Shown: piece after piece, positions 17,065-26,469 of the stretch
How positions within the stretch are numbered: position 1 is the first letter of the stretch
How the letters are laid out: each line of letters opens with the position of its first letter
Source: JAGPUQ01 sp050250395
GTDB taxonomy: Bacteria; Pseudomonadota; Gammaproteobacteria; Pseudomonadales; Porticoccaceae
Assembly: GCA_050250395.1 (NCBI GenBank)
Contig: JBFWOQ010000012.1
Span: 1 to 64,000 of the forward strand
Length of the DNA stretch: 64,000 nucleotides
Direction of reading: 5' to 3'
Notes under the pieces: model-generated
Told to the model about the DNA's origin: nothing
Seen by the model: only the letters and a program-made list of their open reading frames with translations
Database searches by the model: none
Position numbers and translations under genes: made by a program

Positions 17065-17227
17065 AGACACGAATCTCCAGCCTGGGGCGTCACGAAAGCC
17101 GCCCGGTGGTAAAGGTCGATTCCCCTGATGGGTAGAACAGTTCACCAGATCGATCCCGCGCTGTCGAAGATCAATCTGTCATATGTAACCTGAACACTAT
17201 TCCTTCCTGTAATCATTTGGTCATCTG

Positions 17228-19399
17228 ATGACGGACGCCAGACATTGGTTCATGACTTGCCCTCGCGGTATGGAGGCACTGCTGGCCGCCGAACTCCGTG
17301 AACTTGGCGCCGAGGCGGTGAAGGAGTCGGTGTCGGGGGTAGCGGCGGTGGGTCCCGTGACACTGGGTTATCGAGCCTGTCTGTGGTCGCGGCTGGCCAA
17401 CCGGGTACTGCTGATCCTGCTGGAGACCGGGGTGGACGACGGCGACCAGTTGTACCGCGCGGCCGGCGCAGTGGACTGGTCCGTGCATCTGGATCCGCGC
17501 GCCAGTATTGCCGTGGATTTCATCGGCACCTGGGGCGGCGTTCGTCACACGGTGTTCGGCGCCCAGCGGGTCAAGGATGCCATCGTCGACCATTTCCGCG
17601 CCATCGATGGCGCGCGGCCAGACGTGGATGTGGCGGACCCGGATATCCGCATCAATGCGCGTTTGCATCGCGGCCGGCTGGCGCTGAGTCTGGATTTTTC
17701 CGGCGCCAGCCTGCATCGGCGTGGCTACCGGGCGCGGCAATTGACGGCGCCCCTGAAGGAAAATCTTGCCGCAGCGCTGTTGCTACGCGCCGGCTGGCCG
17801 GAGATCGCGGCGGCCGGCGGTGAACTGCTCGACCCCATGTGCGGCAGTGGGACGCTCGTCATCGAAGCAGCGCTGATGGCGGGCGACATCGCGCCGGGAC
17901 TGCTGCGCGAGCGTTTCGGTTTTCATGCCTGGCGCGAGTTCGATACGGCGCTCTGGGACGAGCTGATTGCCGGCGCGGTCGCCCGGCGTGCGAGCGGAAT
18001 CGACCGACTGCCGCGCCTGGAAGGGCGCGATCGGGATCCGGCGGCCATTGCCATCAGTCGCGCCAATGCCGAGGCGGCGGGGCTCGGCGACCGCCTGCGG
18101 TTCGAGTGCGGGTCGCTGGACGACCTGGGTTCGCACGGAGCGACAGGGCTGGTCATCACCAATCCGCCCTACGGCGAACGCCTCGGCGACGCCGGGGAGC
18201 TGGTCGCCACCTACGGGGAGTTAGGCGCCGCCATCAAGCGCCAGTGTGGCGGTTGGCGGGCCGCCATCATCACCGCCAACGCCGATCTCGGCCACGCCCT
18301 CGGGCTCAAGGCCGAACGGCGTTACCAGTTCTACAACGGCGCCCTGGCGAGCCAGTTGCTGGTCTGTTCGGTCCACACGGCGGAGCAAGCCGCGGCGGCA
18401 CGGGAGTTCCACGAGGGCCGCGCCGAACGGCATCGGGCGGGCATCGCCATGCTCGCCAACCGGCTGCGCAAGAATCGCCGCCGGCTCGCGCCCTGGGTGG
18501 CGCGCGAAGGAATTCAGTGCTATCGGCTCTACGATGCCGATCTGCCGGAGTACGCCGTGGCGATCGATTGCTACGGCGAGGCCGTGCATGTGCAGGAATA
18601 CGCGCCGCCGGCCACCGTGGCCCAAGCCACCGCCCGGCGCCGCCTGGCTGAGGTGGCGGCGGCCGTCGCCGAGGTGCTGCAACCCGACCCGAGCCTGGTA
18701 TTCACCAAGCGCCGCGAGCGCCAGTCCGGAGCCAGTCAGTATCAGCCCCTGGGGGATGGCAGTAATGCGGGCGTATTCCAGGTGCGGGAGGGGCGTGCGG
18801 TTTTCGAGGTGGATCTGGCGTCGTACCTCGATACCGGCCTGTTCCTGGACCATCGGCCGGTACGGCGCCTGATTGCCGGGCTGGCCGCGGGCCGGCGTCT
18901 GCTCAACCTGTTCTGCTACACCGCGACCGCCACCGTGCAGGCGGCCCTGGGCGGCGCTTCCGCCAGTCTAAGCATCGATCTCTCGAATACCTATCTGGAT
19001 TGGGCCTATCGCAACTTCGTGCTCAACGGCATTGCCGGTGAGCGCCATCGCCTGCTGCGCGCGGATTGCCTGCACTGGCTGCGGACCGCCGAACATGAAC
19101 ATGCCGGCGCTTTCGATCTGATCCTGCTGGATCCGCCGACATTTTCCAATTCCAAGAAAATGACGGACACCCTGGATGTCCAGCGCGATCATCCCGGCCT
19201 GATTCGCGCCAGCATGGCGCTGCTCGCGCCCGGGGGCACGCTGGTGTTTTCCAATAACTTTCGTCGCTTCCGCCTGGACGCGGAGATTGCCGAAGAGTTT
19301 GGCGTCGAGAATGTATCGACGCGCACGCTGGATCCCGATTTCCGGGGAGATGAACGCATTCACCACTGCTGGCTGATCCGGCACCGGATGCCGGCGTGA
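17228..19399 (+). CDS. rlmL: Bifunctional 23S rRNA methyltransferase RlmKL
   Basis: A 723-residue fusion that makes m2G2445 (RlmL half) and m7G2069 (RlmK half) in 23S rRNA. Order: THUMP domain (about 1-155), RlmL methyltransferase with LLDPMCGSGTLVIEAAL and the NPPYGERLGD catalytic motif, then a C-terminal RlmK methyltransferase with GRRLLNLFCYTATATVQAAL and LLDPPTFSNSKKM. Length and arrangement match the E. coli protein. The last bases GTGA overlap the start of the following gene, suggesting translational coupling. Confidence 0.95.
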   Translation: MTDARHWFMTCPRGMEALLAAELRELGAEAVKESVSGVAAVGPVTLGYRACLWSRLANRVLLILLETGVDDGDQLYRAAGAVDWSVHLDPRASIAVDFIGTWGGVRHTVFGAQRVKDAIVDHFRAIDGARPDVDVADPDIRINARLHRGRLALSLDFSGASLHRRGYRARQLTAPLKENLAAALLLRAGWPEIAAAGGELLDPMCGSGTLVIEAALMAGDIAPGLLRERFGFHAWREFDTALWDELIAGAVARRASGIDRLPRLEGRDRDPAAIAISRANAEAAGLGDRLRFECGSLDDLGSHGATGLVITNPPYGERLGDAGELVATYGELGAAIKRQCGGWRAAIITANADLGHALGLKAERRYQFYNGALASQLLVCSVHTAEQAAAAREFHEGRAERHRAGIAMLANRLRKNRRRLAPWVAREGIQCYRLYDADLPEYAVAIDCYGEAVHVQEYAPPATVAQATARRRLAEVAAAVAEVLQPDPSLVFTKRRERQSGASQYQPLGDGSNAGVFQVREGRAVFEVDLASYLDTGLFLDHRPVRRLIAGLAAGRRLLNLFCYTATATVQAALGGASASLSIDLSNTYLDWAYRNFVLNGIAGERHRLLRADCLHWLRTAEHEHAGAFDLILLDPPTFSNSKKMTDTLDVQRDHPGLIRASMALLAPGGTLVFSNNFRRFRLDAEIAEEFGVENVSTRTLDPDFRGDERIHHCWLIRHRMPA

Positions 19400-19644
19400 G
19401 CCGGACCGTTCTCGTTCTCTACACGGGTAGCGGCTGTCACCTGTGCGCGCAGGCGCGCGCCATTGCCGAACCGGTGGCCGCGCAGGCGGGCTGGTCCCTG
19501 GTGGAGCAGTCGATCACCGGCAACGCCGAACTGATGGCCGCTTACGGGATCCGGATACCCGTGCTCCGTACCCCGGACGGGCGCGAACTCGGCTGGCCGT
19601 TCAGCGCCGGCAAGATGCGCCGCTGGCTTTTGGCGACAGGTTGA
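19396..19644 (+). CDS. Glutaredoxin-like (DUF836-type) thiol protein
   Basis: An 82-residue thioredoxin-fold protein with an N-terminal redox motif (YTGSGCHLCAQARAI, CHLC) and the cis-proline context RIPVLRTPDGRELGWPFS, as in glutaredoxin-like DUF836 proteins. Its GTG start overlaps the rlmKL stop by four bases. Its TGA stop abuts the TGA of the convergent gene, the two forming the palindrome TGATCA. Partner and substrate are unknown. Confidence 0.85.
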   Translation: MSRTVLVLYTGSGCHLCAQARAIAEPVAAQAGWSLVEQSITGNAELMAAYGIRIPVLRTPDGRELGWPFSAGKMRRWLLATG

Positions 19645-20976
19645 TCACCCGCCGGCTACCGGATCGGAGTCGGTAGCCTCCGGGCGGTCCGCCGGGTCCG
19701 GGATCCGGCTGGCCAGTACCTTGTCGATACGCCGGCCGTCGAGATCGACCACTTCGAGCCGCCACTGTTCCCAGACACCGATATCACCCGTGTGCGGCAC
19801 CCGGCCGAGCAGCCACATCATCAGCCCACTCAGGGTGTGGTAGTGATTTTTGTCTTCTTCGGGCACGGTCTTGAGTCCGAGGCGATCCTTTAACTCCGGA
19901 ATCGGAATCATGCCGTCGATCAGCCAGGAGCCATCCTCGCGCTGCACCGCCCAGGCCTCGTCCTGATCCCAGGGTTCGAATTCGCCGGTCACCGCTTCGA
20001 GCACGTCCTGGAGGGTCGCGAGGCCCTGGACTTCGCCGTATTCGTCCACCACGAAGGCCATCTGGGTGCGCGATACCCGGAAGTGATCGAGCAGCTCCAT
20101 TCCGGAGAGCGATTCCGGAACATAGGTGGGCGCCGCCAGGTGCGTATCGATATTGACCGGCTCGCCCCGCAAGGTCTGCTGCGCCACCTGCTTGGCGGTG
20201 ATGATGCCGACGATGTCGCCGAGGCCGCCGCGACAGACCGGGAACCGGGAATGATTCGATTCGGTCATGCGGGCCAGATTCTCGTCCCGGGATTTTTCCA
20301 GATCGAGCCACACGATGTCGGTGCGCGGCACCATCAGGGAGCCGACCTGACGCTCGTCGAGGCGAAATACATTGCGCACCATCTGACGTTCGTTTTCCTC
20401 GATCACTCCCGCTTGGGAACCTTCATCCAGCAGCGCGTGAATCTCTTCCTCGGTGACGACCGCGGCGCCCGAGTCCTGCTGGCCCATGAGTCGCAGCAGT
20501 CCGGCGGTCGACCAGCTGAGCAGATGCACGAAAGGTCGCGTGGCCACCGAGAGGGCGCGCATCGGCCGCGCGACCAGGCGCGCGATACCCTCGGGGTTGA
20601 TCTGGGCGATGCGCTTGGGGACCAACTCGCCGGCGACGATGGAGACGTAGGTGATGACGATGACCACCAGCGCCGTGGCGCCGATTTCGCTGGGGGTTTG
20701 CGCCAGGCCGATATCCTGCAACCAGCGCGCGAGCGGTACCGCGAGTGCGGCTTCCCCGAAGATACCATTCAGGATGCCGATCGACGTGATGCCAATCTGT
20801 ATCGTGGAGAGGAAGCGCGTTGGCTCCAAACCGAGCTCGATGGCGGCGGCGGCGCCCGCGTCGCCTTCCTCCGCGAGGCGCGTCAGACGCGCGCGGCGCG
20901 CCGCCACCAGTGCGATTTCGGACATGGCAAAGCCGCCGTTGATCAGGATCAATACGGCGAGAATCAGGATTTCCAT
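19645..20976 (-). CDS. CNNM/CorC-type membrane protein (DUF21-CBS-CorC_HlyC)
   Basis: A 443-residue inner-membrane protein, older name hemolysin family. Order: DUF21 membrane domain (about 1-185, with FLSTIQIGITSIGILNGIFGE and VAGELVPKRIAQINPE), a CBS pair (about 215-335, PRTDIVWLDLEKSRDEN and FVVDEYGEVQGLATLQDVLEAVTGE), and a CorC_HlyC C-terminal domain. The family is implicated in magnesium or cobalt efflux; substrate not shown here. Convergent with the glutaredoxin-like gene, with no intervening base. Confidence 0.9.
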   Translation of the reverse strand: MEILILAVLILINGGFAMSEIALVAARRARLTRLAEEGDAGAAAAIELGLEPTRFLSTIQIGITSIGILNGIFGEAALAVPLARWLQDIGLAQTPSEIGATALVVIVITYVSIVAGELVPKRIAQINPEGIARLVARPMRALSVATRPFVHLLSWSTAGLLRLMGQQDSGAAVVTEEEIHALLDEGSQAGVIEENERQMVRNVFRLDERQVGSLMVPRTDIVWLDLEKSRDENLARMTESNHSRFPVCRGGLGDIVGIITAKQVAQQTLRGEPVNIDTHLAAPTYVPESLSGMELLDHFRVSRTQMAFVVDEYGEVQGLATLQDVLEAVTGEFEPWDQDEAWAVQREDGSWLIDGMIPIPELKDRLGLKTVPEEDKNHYHTLSGLMMWLLGRVPHTGDIGVWEQWRLEVVDLDGRRIDKVLASRIPDPADRPEATDSDPVAGG

Positions 20977-21070
20977 GAAGTGGCCATTGCGAGAGAGGTG
21001 GTTGCGCCAGGGTGGCCTGACGCGCAGCGTTCGGGAGGCTGCCCGCTACTGTCCGATAAGTCTGGCATGT

Positions 21071-23059
21071 TCAGAGCGGCTGTTGCCGTTCATGTGCTGA
21101 CAGAAGAGGTTCGGCAGTGCCCAGACGATGGGCGTAGATGGCCGAGAAGGTGAGCACGTTCTGCACATAATTACGGGTTTCGACGAAGGGAATGGCTTCG
21201 ATCCAGGCATCGAAGGGCAGGCGACCGCCACTGGCGCCGAGCCACCCGCGGACCCGACCCGGACCGGCATTGTAGGCGGCGGTAGCAAGGATCCGGTTGT
21301 CCTGAAAGCGATCGAGCATGTCGCGATAATAGCTGGTTCCGAGCGCGATGTTCAGTTCGGGGTCGAACAACTGGCTTTCGCTACGGTAGGGAATGGCATG
21401 TTTCCGGGCGACTTCATTCGCGGTGGCGGGCATCAGCTGCATCAGACCGCGGGCTCCGGCGGGGGAGATCGCTGCGGCCCGGAAGGCGCTTTCCTGACGG
21501 GCGACGGCCAGCATGAGTTGCAGCGGCAGTCCCTTGCGTTCCGATTGGGTTTCAAATGGCTGGCGGTGCAGCACCGGGAAGCGGGCATCGATTTCATCCC
21601 AGCGACTCGCCTTCACCATGGCCTGAATTGCCTGGTAGTGCCATTCCCAGCGATGGGCAAGATGGCCGGCGGCAAGCCATTCGGACTCGGTCAGCGCCTG
21701 GGTTGCACGCCACCATTCGCGGGCGGCATCGAGTTCCTGTCCGTGGTAAAGCAGTTCGCGAACCCGCCGCAGCGCGGGACGCGCCGCGAGGGCCGCGATC
21801 CCCGCTTCGTCCGGCTTTTCTTCGCTCCGCGCCATGCGGTAGCCCTGATTCAGCCAGTCGCAGGCCAGAAACCCATAGAAACTGCGCTGGGACGCGAGTT
21901 CGGCGAAGGTGGTCGTCGTGCCGGGATCGGACTCGCCCAGCAGTTGCGCGCCCCGTGCGCGCCAATAGCGCCAGCGCGGCACCGCTTGCAGGGATGGCGG
22001 CAGTCGGTCGATCCCGGATACGAGCGCACGCCAGTCTCCGGCCCCGATATGGCGGCGCAGATACCATTCGTGGAAGTTGCTGTCGAGCAGATCGCCATGG
22101 CGCTCAATCTGTGCGGCCGCTTCACGGGTGTAGCCCTGATCGTAGAGGGCGCGAACGATCGCGGTCTGCACACGACCGCGGGTAGCGACGTCGAAAGCGG
22201 GATTGCGCTGGTAGTACCGCCAATGTTCCAGGGCCTGCGCGGCATCGGTACGAGCGGCGCGCTCCAGTGTCTGCGCGATCAGCGCGACGACTTCCGTGCT
22301 GTACTCGGGGAACAGGTCAGGGTCGCTCAGCAAGCCGGGGTTCTGACGTAGCTGGAGATAGCGCGCCGCCTTGGCACGGGTCGTGTCCGAAACCAGGAAG
22401 CGTTCGAGGTGGCGGGCCAGTTTCAGCTCATTTGCCAATACTGCCTTGGTGTAGCGCTGCCACGCGATGGCCTCGGTGATGGCGCCGGTGTGGTTCAAAA
22501 GCGCAAACAGTCCATCGCAGCCGGCGGGCTGGGAGTGGCCGACATTCCATAGCGCGAGACCGGCGACGATGGCCTCGCGATGCTCGCCCATGTAGTAGCG
22601 CGCCTGCTGATACTGACACTCGAGCTCCACGGTACGAACGGAATCGCGGTAGTACGCGAGAACGTTGCGCCAGTCGCGCTGCGCGTAAAACTCCCGCAGC
22701 AGGCGGGTGCGCAGGCGGTTGGCCAGCGGCATGTCGCCCTGAGCGTCGAGAAAGCGGTCGATGGCCTCGCGCGCTTCGGGGTAAGGGGCGGCGCCGAGGG
22801 TTTCGTATTCCAAGTAGGGGTACAGCGGATAATCTTGCAGCGCCTCGCGCAGCCGGAAGAATTCGGCCCTGTCGTTGCTGGCGGCGGCCCGTTGCGCGGC
22901 GCTATAGATTGCGCGCTGGGTGTCCAGCGCATCGGCAACCGCCGGCGTGGCGGATAAAAGTTGCCCAAGCCACAGCAGTGCCGGGAACACCAGCAGAGGT
23001 GCGCGCCACGCACGGATCCGGTTGCCGGCGCTAACGCCGCGACGGGCGCGTTCAGTCAT
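21071..23059 (-). CDS. slt: Soluble lytic murein transglycosylase (Slt70 type)
   Basis: A periplasmic enzyme that cleaves peptidoglycan strands to 1,6-anhydro products. About 662 residues from the ATG at 23059: export signal (PLLVFPALLWLGQLLSATPAVA), a long superhelical U/L-domain (about 45-480), and a C-terminal lysozyme-like SLT domain with catalytic Glu in VARQESAFRAAAISPAGARGL and the MQLMPATANEVA and AAYNAGPGRVRGW motifs. A GTG at 23095, six bases after the usp stop with AAGG just before it, is an alternative start. The gene follows usp on the same strand. Confidence 0.93.
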   Translation of the reverse strand: MTERARRGVSAGNRIRAWRAPLLVFPALLWLGQLLSATPAVADALDTQRAIYSAAQRAAASNDRAEFFRLREALQDYPLYPYLEYETLGAAPYPEAREAIDRFLDAQGDMPLANRLRTRLLREFYAQRDWRNVLAYYRDSVRTVELECQYQQARYYMGEHREAIVAGLALWNVGHSQPAGCDGLFALLNHTGAITEAIAWQRYTKAVLANELKLARHLERFLVSDTTRAKAARYLQLRQNPGLLSDPDLFPEYSTEVVALIAQTLERAARTDAAQALEHWRYYQRNPAFDVATRGRVQTAIVRALYDQGYTREAAAQIERHGDLLDSNFHEWYLRRHIGAGDWRALVSGIDRLPPSLQAVPRWRYWRARGAQLLGESDPGTTTTFAELASQRSFYGFLACDWLNQGYRMARSEEKPDEAGIAALAARPALRRVRELLYHGQELDAAREWWRATQALTESEWLAAGHLAHRWEWHYQAIQAMVKASRWDEIDARFPVLHRQPFETQSERKGLPLQLMLAVARQESAFRAAAISPAGARGLMQLMPATANEVARKHAIPYRSESQLFDPELNIALGTSYYRDMLDRFQDNRILATAAYNAGPGRVRGWLGASGGRLPFDAWIEAIPFVETRNYVQNVLTFSAIYAHRLGTAEPLLSAHERQQPL

Positions 23060-23101
23060 GGACGTTGTTTCATGGGAATGCCGCTTTTCCGGCACCAGCC
23101 T

Positions 23102-23548
23102 TCAGCTCTTGTGCTCCGGGTTGATGCGTACGGCGAGGACATCGCAGGTCGCGCCGTGCAGCACGCCATTTGCGGTAGAACCGAAAATCAGGGTTAGCCC
23201 ATGGCGTCCATAGCTGCCGACGACTGCGAGGTCCACCGCGTTCTCGCGGGCAAAGCGATGCATTTCCTGGGCGGGCTGGCCGATGAGGATATGGCACTGT
23301 GCGGCCGCGAAGCCATTTTCCCGGGCGAGGATCTGCAACCGTTCTCGAGCCTGATCTTCGAGCCTGACCTGGAGTTCGCCGAGGTCCATCGGAATATCGC
23401 CGCCATAGGCGAAGGAAAGCGGCTCCTGTACATGGACCAGCGACAGCCGGGCATCGCTTTCCCCAAGCAGTTCGCGTACCCGGCGCATGACCTGGGCCGA
23501 TTCCGGCGATAGATCGAGGCCCACCAGAACGTGCTTGTAGACTGCCAT
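23102..23548 (-). CDS. Universal stress protein, UspA family
   Basis: A 148-residue cytoplasmic UspA-fold protein. It starts MAVYKHVLVGLDLSPES and has the ATP-binding pattern G-2X-G-9X-G-S/T in VGSYGRHGLTLIFGSTANGV, so it probably binds ATP. GGAGATATGTC precedes the ATG at 23548. The longer open frame up to 23674 has no Usp similarity. It is divergent from topA and directly upstream of slt. Confidence 0.9.
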   Translation of the reverse strand: MAVYKHVLVGLDLSPESAQVMRRVRELLGESDARLSLVHVQEPLSFAYGGDIPMDLGELQVRLEDQARERLQILARENGFAAAQCHILIGQPAQEMHRFARENAVDLAVVGSYGRHGLTLIFGSTANGVLHGATCDVLAVRINPEHKS

Positions 23549-23655
23549 GACATATCTCCGAAGGTCCCGATGGGAGCCAGTGTAACTGCTCTCTTGGCGC
23601 GAACAACATCGGCCACAAGGAGTGAGTCGATTCCGGTGGTTGTTGGAACTACGGC

Positions 23656-23684
23656 TTGACCCCTGGGGGACCACCCCTTATATA
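23656..23684 (+). promoter_or_regulatory. Sigma-70-type promoter for topA
   Basis: TTGACC (23656-23661) and TATATA (23679-23684) are separated by 17 bases, close to ideal. Transcription would start near 23691, giving a topA leader of about 50 bases. Prediction from sequence only. Confidence 0.65.
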
Positions 23685-23696
23685 TGCACGCGTTCG

Positions 23697-23722
23697 ACCG
23701 CCAGTTGGCGGTTATTTTTTTA
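23697..23722 (+). promoter_or_regulatory. Hairpin plus U-tract in the topA leader
   Basis: A 6-bp GC-rich stem (ACCGCC / GGCGGT, loop AGTT) is followed at once by TATTTTTTT. It looks like an intrinsic terminator but begins only about 6 bases after the predicted transcription start, so a 5'-end stabilising hairpin or an attenuator is possible. A two-codon frame ATG-AGA-TAA follows at 23722-23730, just before the topA ribosome site. Confidence 0.5.
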
Positions 23723-23740
23723 TGAGATAAAGCAGGTTTC

Positions 23741-26371
23741 ATGGGTAAGTCATTGGTTATAGTGGAATCGCCTGCCAAGGCGAAAACCATTAACAAGTAT
23801 TTGGGCAAGGAATTTATCGTCAAGTCGAGCGTCGGACATGTCCGCGATCTGCCGATGGGCGGTGGTGCCAAGCAAGCAGCAGAGGGGAAAGGTCGGGCCG
23901 CTCCCGAACGTCGCGGGAAGGTCGTCAGCGCCGAGGAGAAGGCGCTCGTCAGCGACAGAAAAAGCCGCGAGCAACTGGTCCGCCGCATGGGGATCGACCC
24001 CGAACATGGCTGGAGGGCTGATTACCAGGTACTGCCCGGCAAGGAAAAGGTCGTCGAAGAACTGAAAAAGGCCGCCAAATCCGCCGACGCCATCTATCTT
24101 GCTACCGACCTCGATCGCGAGGGCGAGGCCATCGCGTGGCATCTGCGGGAGATCATCGGCGGTGCCGATGATCGCTATCGACGTGTGGTGTTCAACGAGA
24201 TAACCCAGAAGGCGATTCGCGAAGCCTTTGCACATCCCGGTGAACTCGACCTCAACCGGGTCAATGCCCAGCAGGCGCGACGTTTTCTCGATCGGGTCGT
24301 CGGCTTCATGGTGTCGCCTCTGCTGTGGGAGAAAATCGCCCGCGGATTGTCTGCAGGACGCGTGCAGTCGGTCGCGGTGAAACTGATCGTCGAGCGGGAA
24401 CGGGAGATTCATGCGTTCCAGCCCGAGGAATACTGGACCCTGCACGCGGAGCTCGCCAAGGCCGCCGGCGAGCAGGTGCGCTTCGAAGTCAAAAAAGTGG
24501 GCGAACAAAACTACCGGCCGGTCAATGGCGCGCAGTCTGCCCTTGCGGTCGACGCCCTGCGGAAGGCCGCCTTTCGCGTCGCCACGCGCGACGACACCCC
24601 AACCCAGACCCGACCGACGGCGCCTTTTATCACCTCGACCCTGCAACAGGCGGCGAGCACCCGGCTCGGATTCGGCGTCAAGAAGACCATGACGCTCGCG
24701 CAACGCCTCTACGAGGCCGGTTACATCACCTACATGCGTACCGATTCGACCAATCTCGGCGCCGACGCGGTAGCGGCGTGCCGCAAGCTGATCGAAACCC
24801 GCTACGGCAAGGACTATGTGCCCGCGCAGCCCAACAGCTACAGCGCGAAGGCTGGCGCCCAGGAAGCACACGAGGCGATTCGACCTTCCGCGGTCGAGGT
24901 GACGGAAGCCGACTTGCAGGGCGTCGATGACGATGCCAAGCGACTTTATCAATTGATCTGGCAGCAATTTGTGGCCTGTCAGATGATGCCGGCCCGCTTT
25001 ACTAGCACGGGTGTCACCGTGGCGGCGGGTGATTACGAACTGCGGGCGCGGGGCAGGGTGGTGCTGTTCGACGGGTTCTTGCGCGCGCTGCCGGCGCAGC
25101 GCAGCAAGGAGGATGTCGAGTTGCCGGAGCTGACGGTCGGTGAGATGTTGCGGCTGGTGGAACTGTTGCCACAGCAGCATTTCACCAAGCCTTCGCCGCG
25201 CTACACCGAGGCCACTCTGGTGCGCGAGCTGGAAAAACGCGGTATTGGCCGGCCCTCGACGTACGCGGCCATCATCTCCACGATTCAGGAACGCGGTTAC
25301 GTCGTCCTCGAGAACCGGCGTTTTCACGCGGCGAAAATCGGCGATATCGTCACCAGTCGTCTGGACGAGAATTTCTCGGATCTGATGGATTACGGCTTTA
25401 CCGCCACCATGGAAGAGCAGCTCGACCGCGTTGCCGAAGGAGAGCTGGATTGGCGCCAGGTACTCGACGGCTTTTATGCGGGTTTTACGGAGAAGTTGGC
25501 GCGCGCGAAAGGGAGTGAGGGCGGCATGCGGCCGAATGCCGCGGTGGACACGGACATTCCCTGTCCCCTGTGCGGTCGTCCCATGCAGATTCGCACCGGC
25601 AGTACCGGCGTCTTTCTCGGCTGCTCCGGGTACGCCTTGCCGCCCAAGGAGCGTTGCAAGGGTACCCGCAACCTGATCCCGGGCGACGAGGCGGTAGCGC
25701 TCGACGAGGACGACGAGGCCGAGTCGCGACGGCTATTGAACAAGCGCCGTTGTGCCCGCTGCGGCACCTCCATGGACGGCTATCTGATTGACGACAAGAC
25801 CAAGGTCCACATCTGTGGTGGCAGCCCGGATTGTCCCGGCTACGAAGTCGAAACCGGCAGTTTCCGCCTCAAGGGTTATGAAGGGCCGGTGATCGCTTGC
25901 GACAAGTGCGGCAGCGAGATGCAGCTCAAGTCCGGTCGCTTCGGTAAATACTTTGGCTGCACGGCAACGGACTGCGGCAATACTCGCAAGCTTCTACGCA
26001 GCGGCCAGCCGGCGCCGCCGAAGGTGCCGGCCATTCCCATGCCCGAACTGCGGTGTGCAAGGGTGGACGATCACTATGTGCTGCGCGACGGTGCCGCCGG
26101 TCTGTTTCTGGCGGCAAGCCAGTTTCCCAAGCACCGGGAAACCCGGGCTCCGCTGGTGATTGAACTGCTCCCGCATCGCGACCGCATCGATCCCAAGTAC
26201 CAGTACCTGCTCGACGCCCCGCAGCGCGACTCCGCGGGCAATCCGGCGCTGGTGCGATTCGCGCGCAAGACCGGCGTCCACTATGTGCAGACCGAGGTCG
26301 ACGGCAAGCCGACCGGCTGGCGCGCCGATTTTCACGACGGCCTGTGGCGGGTTACCGATAAGACCAAGTGA
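23741..26371 (+). CDS. topA: DNA topoisomerase I
   Basis: Type IA topoisomerase that relaxes negative supercoils. 876 residues. Toprim domain at the N terminus (LVIVESPAKAKTINKYLG, ATDLDREGEAIAWHL), catalytic tyrosine Y331 in ITYMRTDSTNLG, then three C-terminal four-cysteine zinc-finger units (CPLCGRPM..., CARCGTSM..., CDKCGSEM...), and a further basic C-terminal ribbon. An AGG lies six bases before the ATG. Conserved neighbours (81-residue protein, lexA, nagZ) match the Pseudomonas order. Confidence 0.97.
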   Translation: MGKSLVIVESPAKAKTINKYLGKEFIVKSSVGHVRDLPMGGGAKQAAEGKGRAAPERRGKVVSAEEKALVSDRKSREQLVRRMGIDPEHGWRADYQVLPGKEKVVEELKKAAKSADAIYLATDLDREGEAIAWHLREIIGGADDRYRRVVFNEITQKAIREAFAHPGELDLNRVNAQQARRFLDRVVGFMVSPLLWEKIARGLSAGRVQSVAVKLIVEREREIHAFQPEEYWTLHAELAKAAGEQVRFEVKKVGEQNYRPVNGAQSALAVDALRKAAFRVATRDDTPTQTRPTAPFITSTLQQAASTRLGFGVKKTMTLAQRLYEAGYITYMRTDSTNLGADAVAACRKLIETRYGKDYVPAQPNSYSAKAGAQEAHEAIRPSAVEVTEADLQGVDDDAKRLYQLIWQQFVACQMMPARFTSTGVTVAAGDYELRARGRVVLFDGFLRALPAQRSKEDVELPELTVGEMLRLVELLPQQHFTKPSPRYTEATLVRELEKRGIGRPSTYAAIISTIQERGYVVLENRRFHAAKIGDIVTSRLDENFSDLMDYGFTATMEEQLDRVAEGELDWRQVLDGFYAGFTEKLARAKGSEGGMRPNAAVDTDIPCPLCGRPMQIRTGSTGVFLGCSGYALPPKERCKGTRNLIPGDEAVALDEDDEAESRRLLNKRRCARCGTSMDGYLIDDKTKVHICGGSPDCPGYEVETGSFRLKGYEGPVIACDKCGSEMQLKSGRFGKYFGCTATDCGNTRKLLRSGQPAPPKVPAIPMPELRCARVDDHYVLRDGAAGLFLAASQFPKHRETRAPLVIELLPHRDRIDPKYQYLLDAPQRDSAGNPALVRFARKTGVHYVQTEVDGKPTGWRADFHDGLWRVTDKTK

Positions 26372-26469
26372 CGGCGAACCGCGGGGTACGACTGTGCTCT
26401 GGGCGCGCCCATGCCAATGCTCGGACCGGACTGCTATACTTCGGCTCCGACCGCACGAGTGGTGATTGG

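Noticed and set aside
16828..17112. Plus-strand frame with a hydrophobic middle, about 91-94 codons
   Set aside because: Overlaps rmf on the other strand, whose family match is clear; the plus-strand product has no recognisable match.
23722..23730. ATG-AGA-TAA as a regulatory minigene
   Set aside because: No ribosome site in front of it; kept only as a remark in the topA leader finding.
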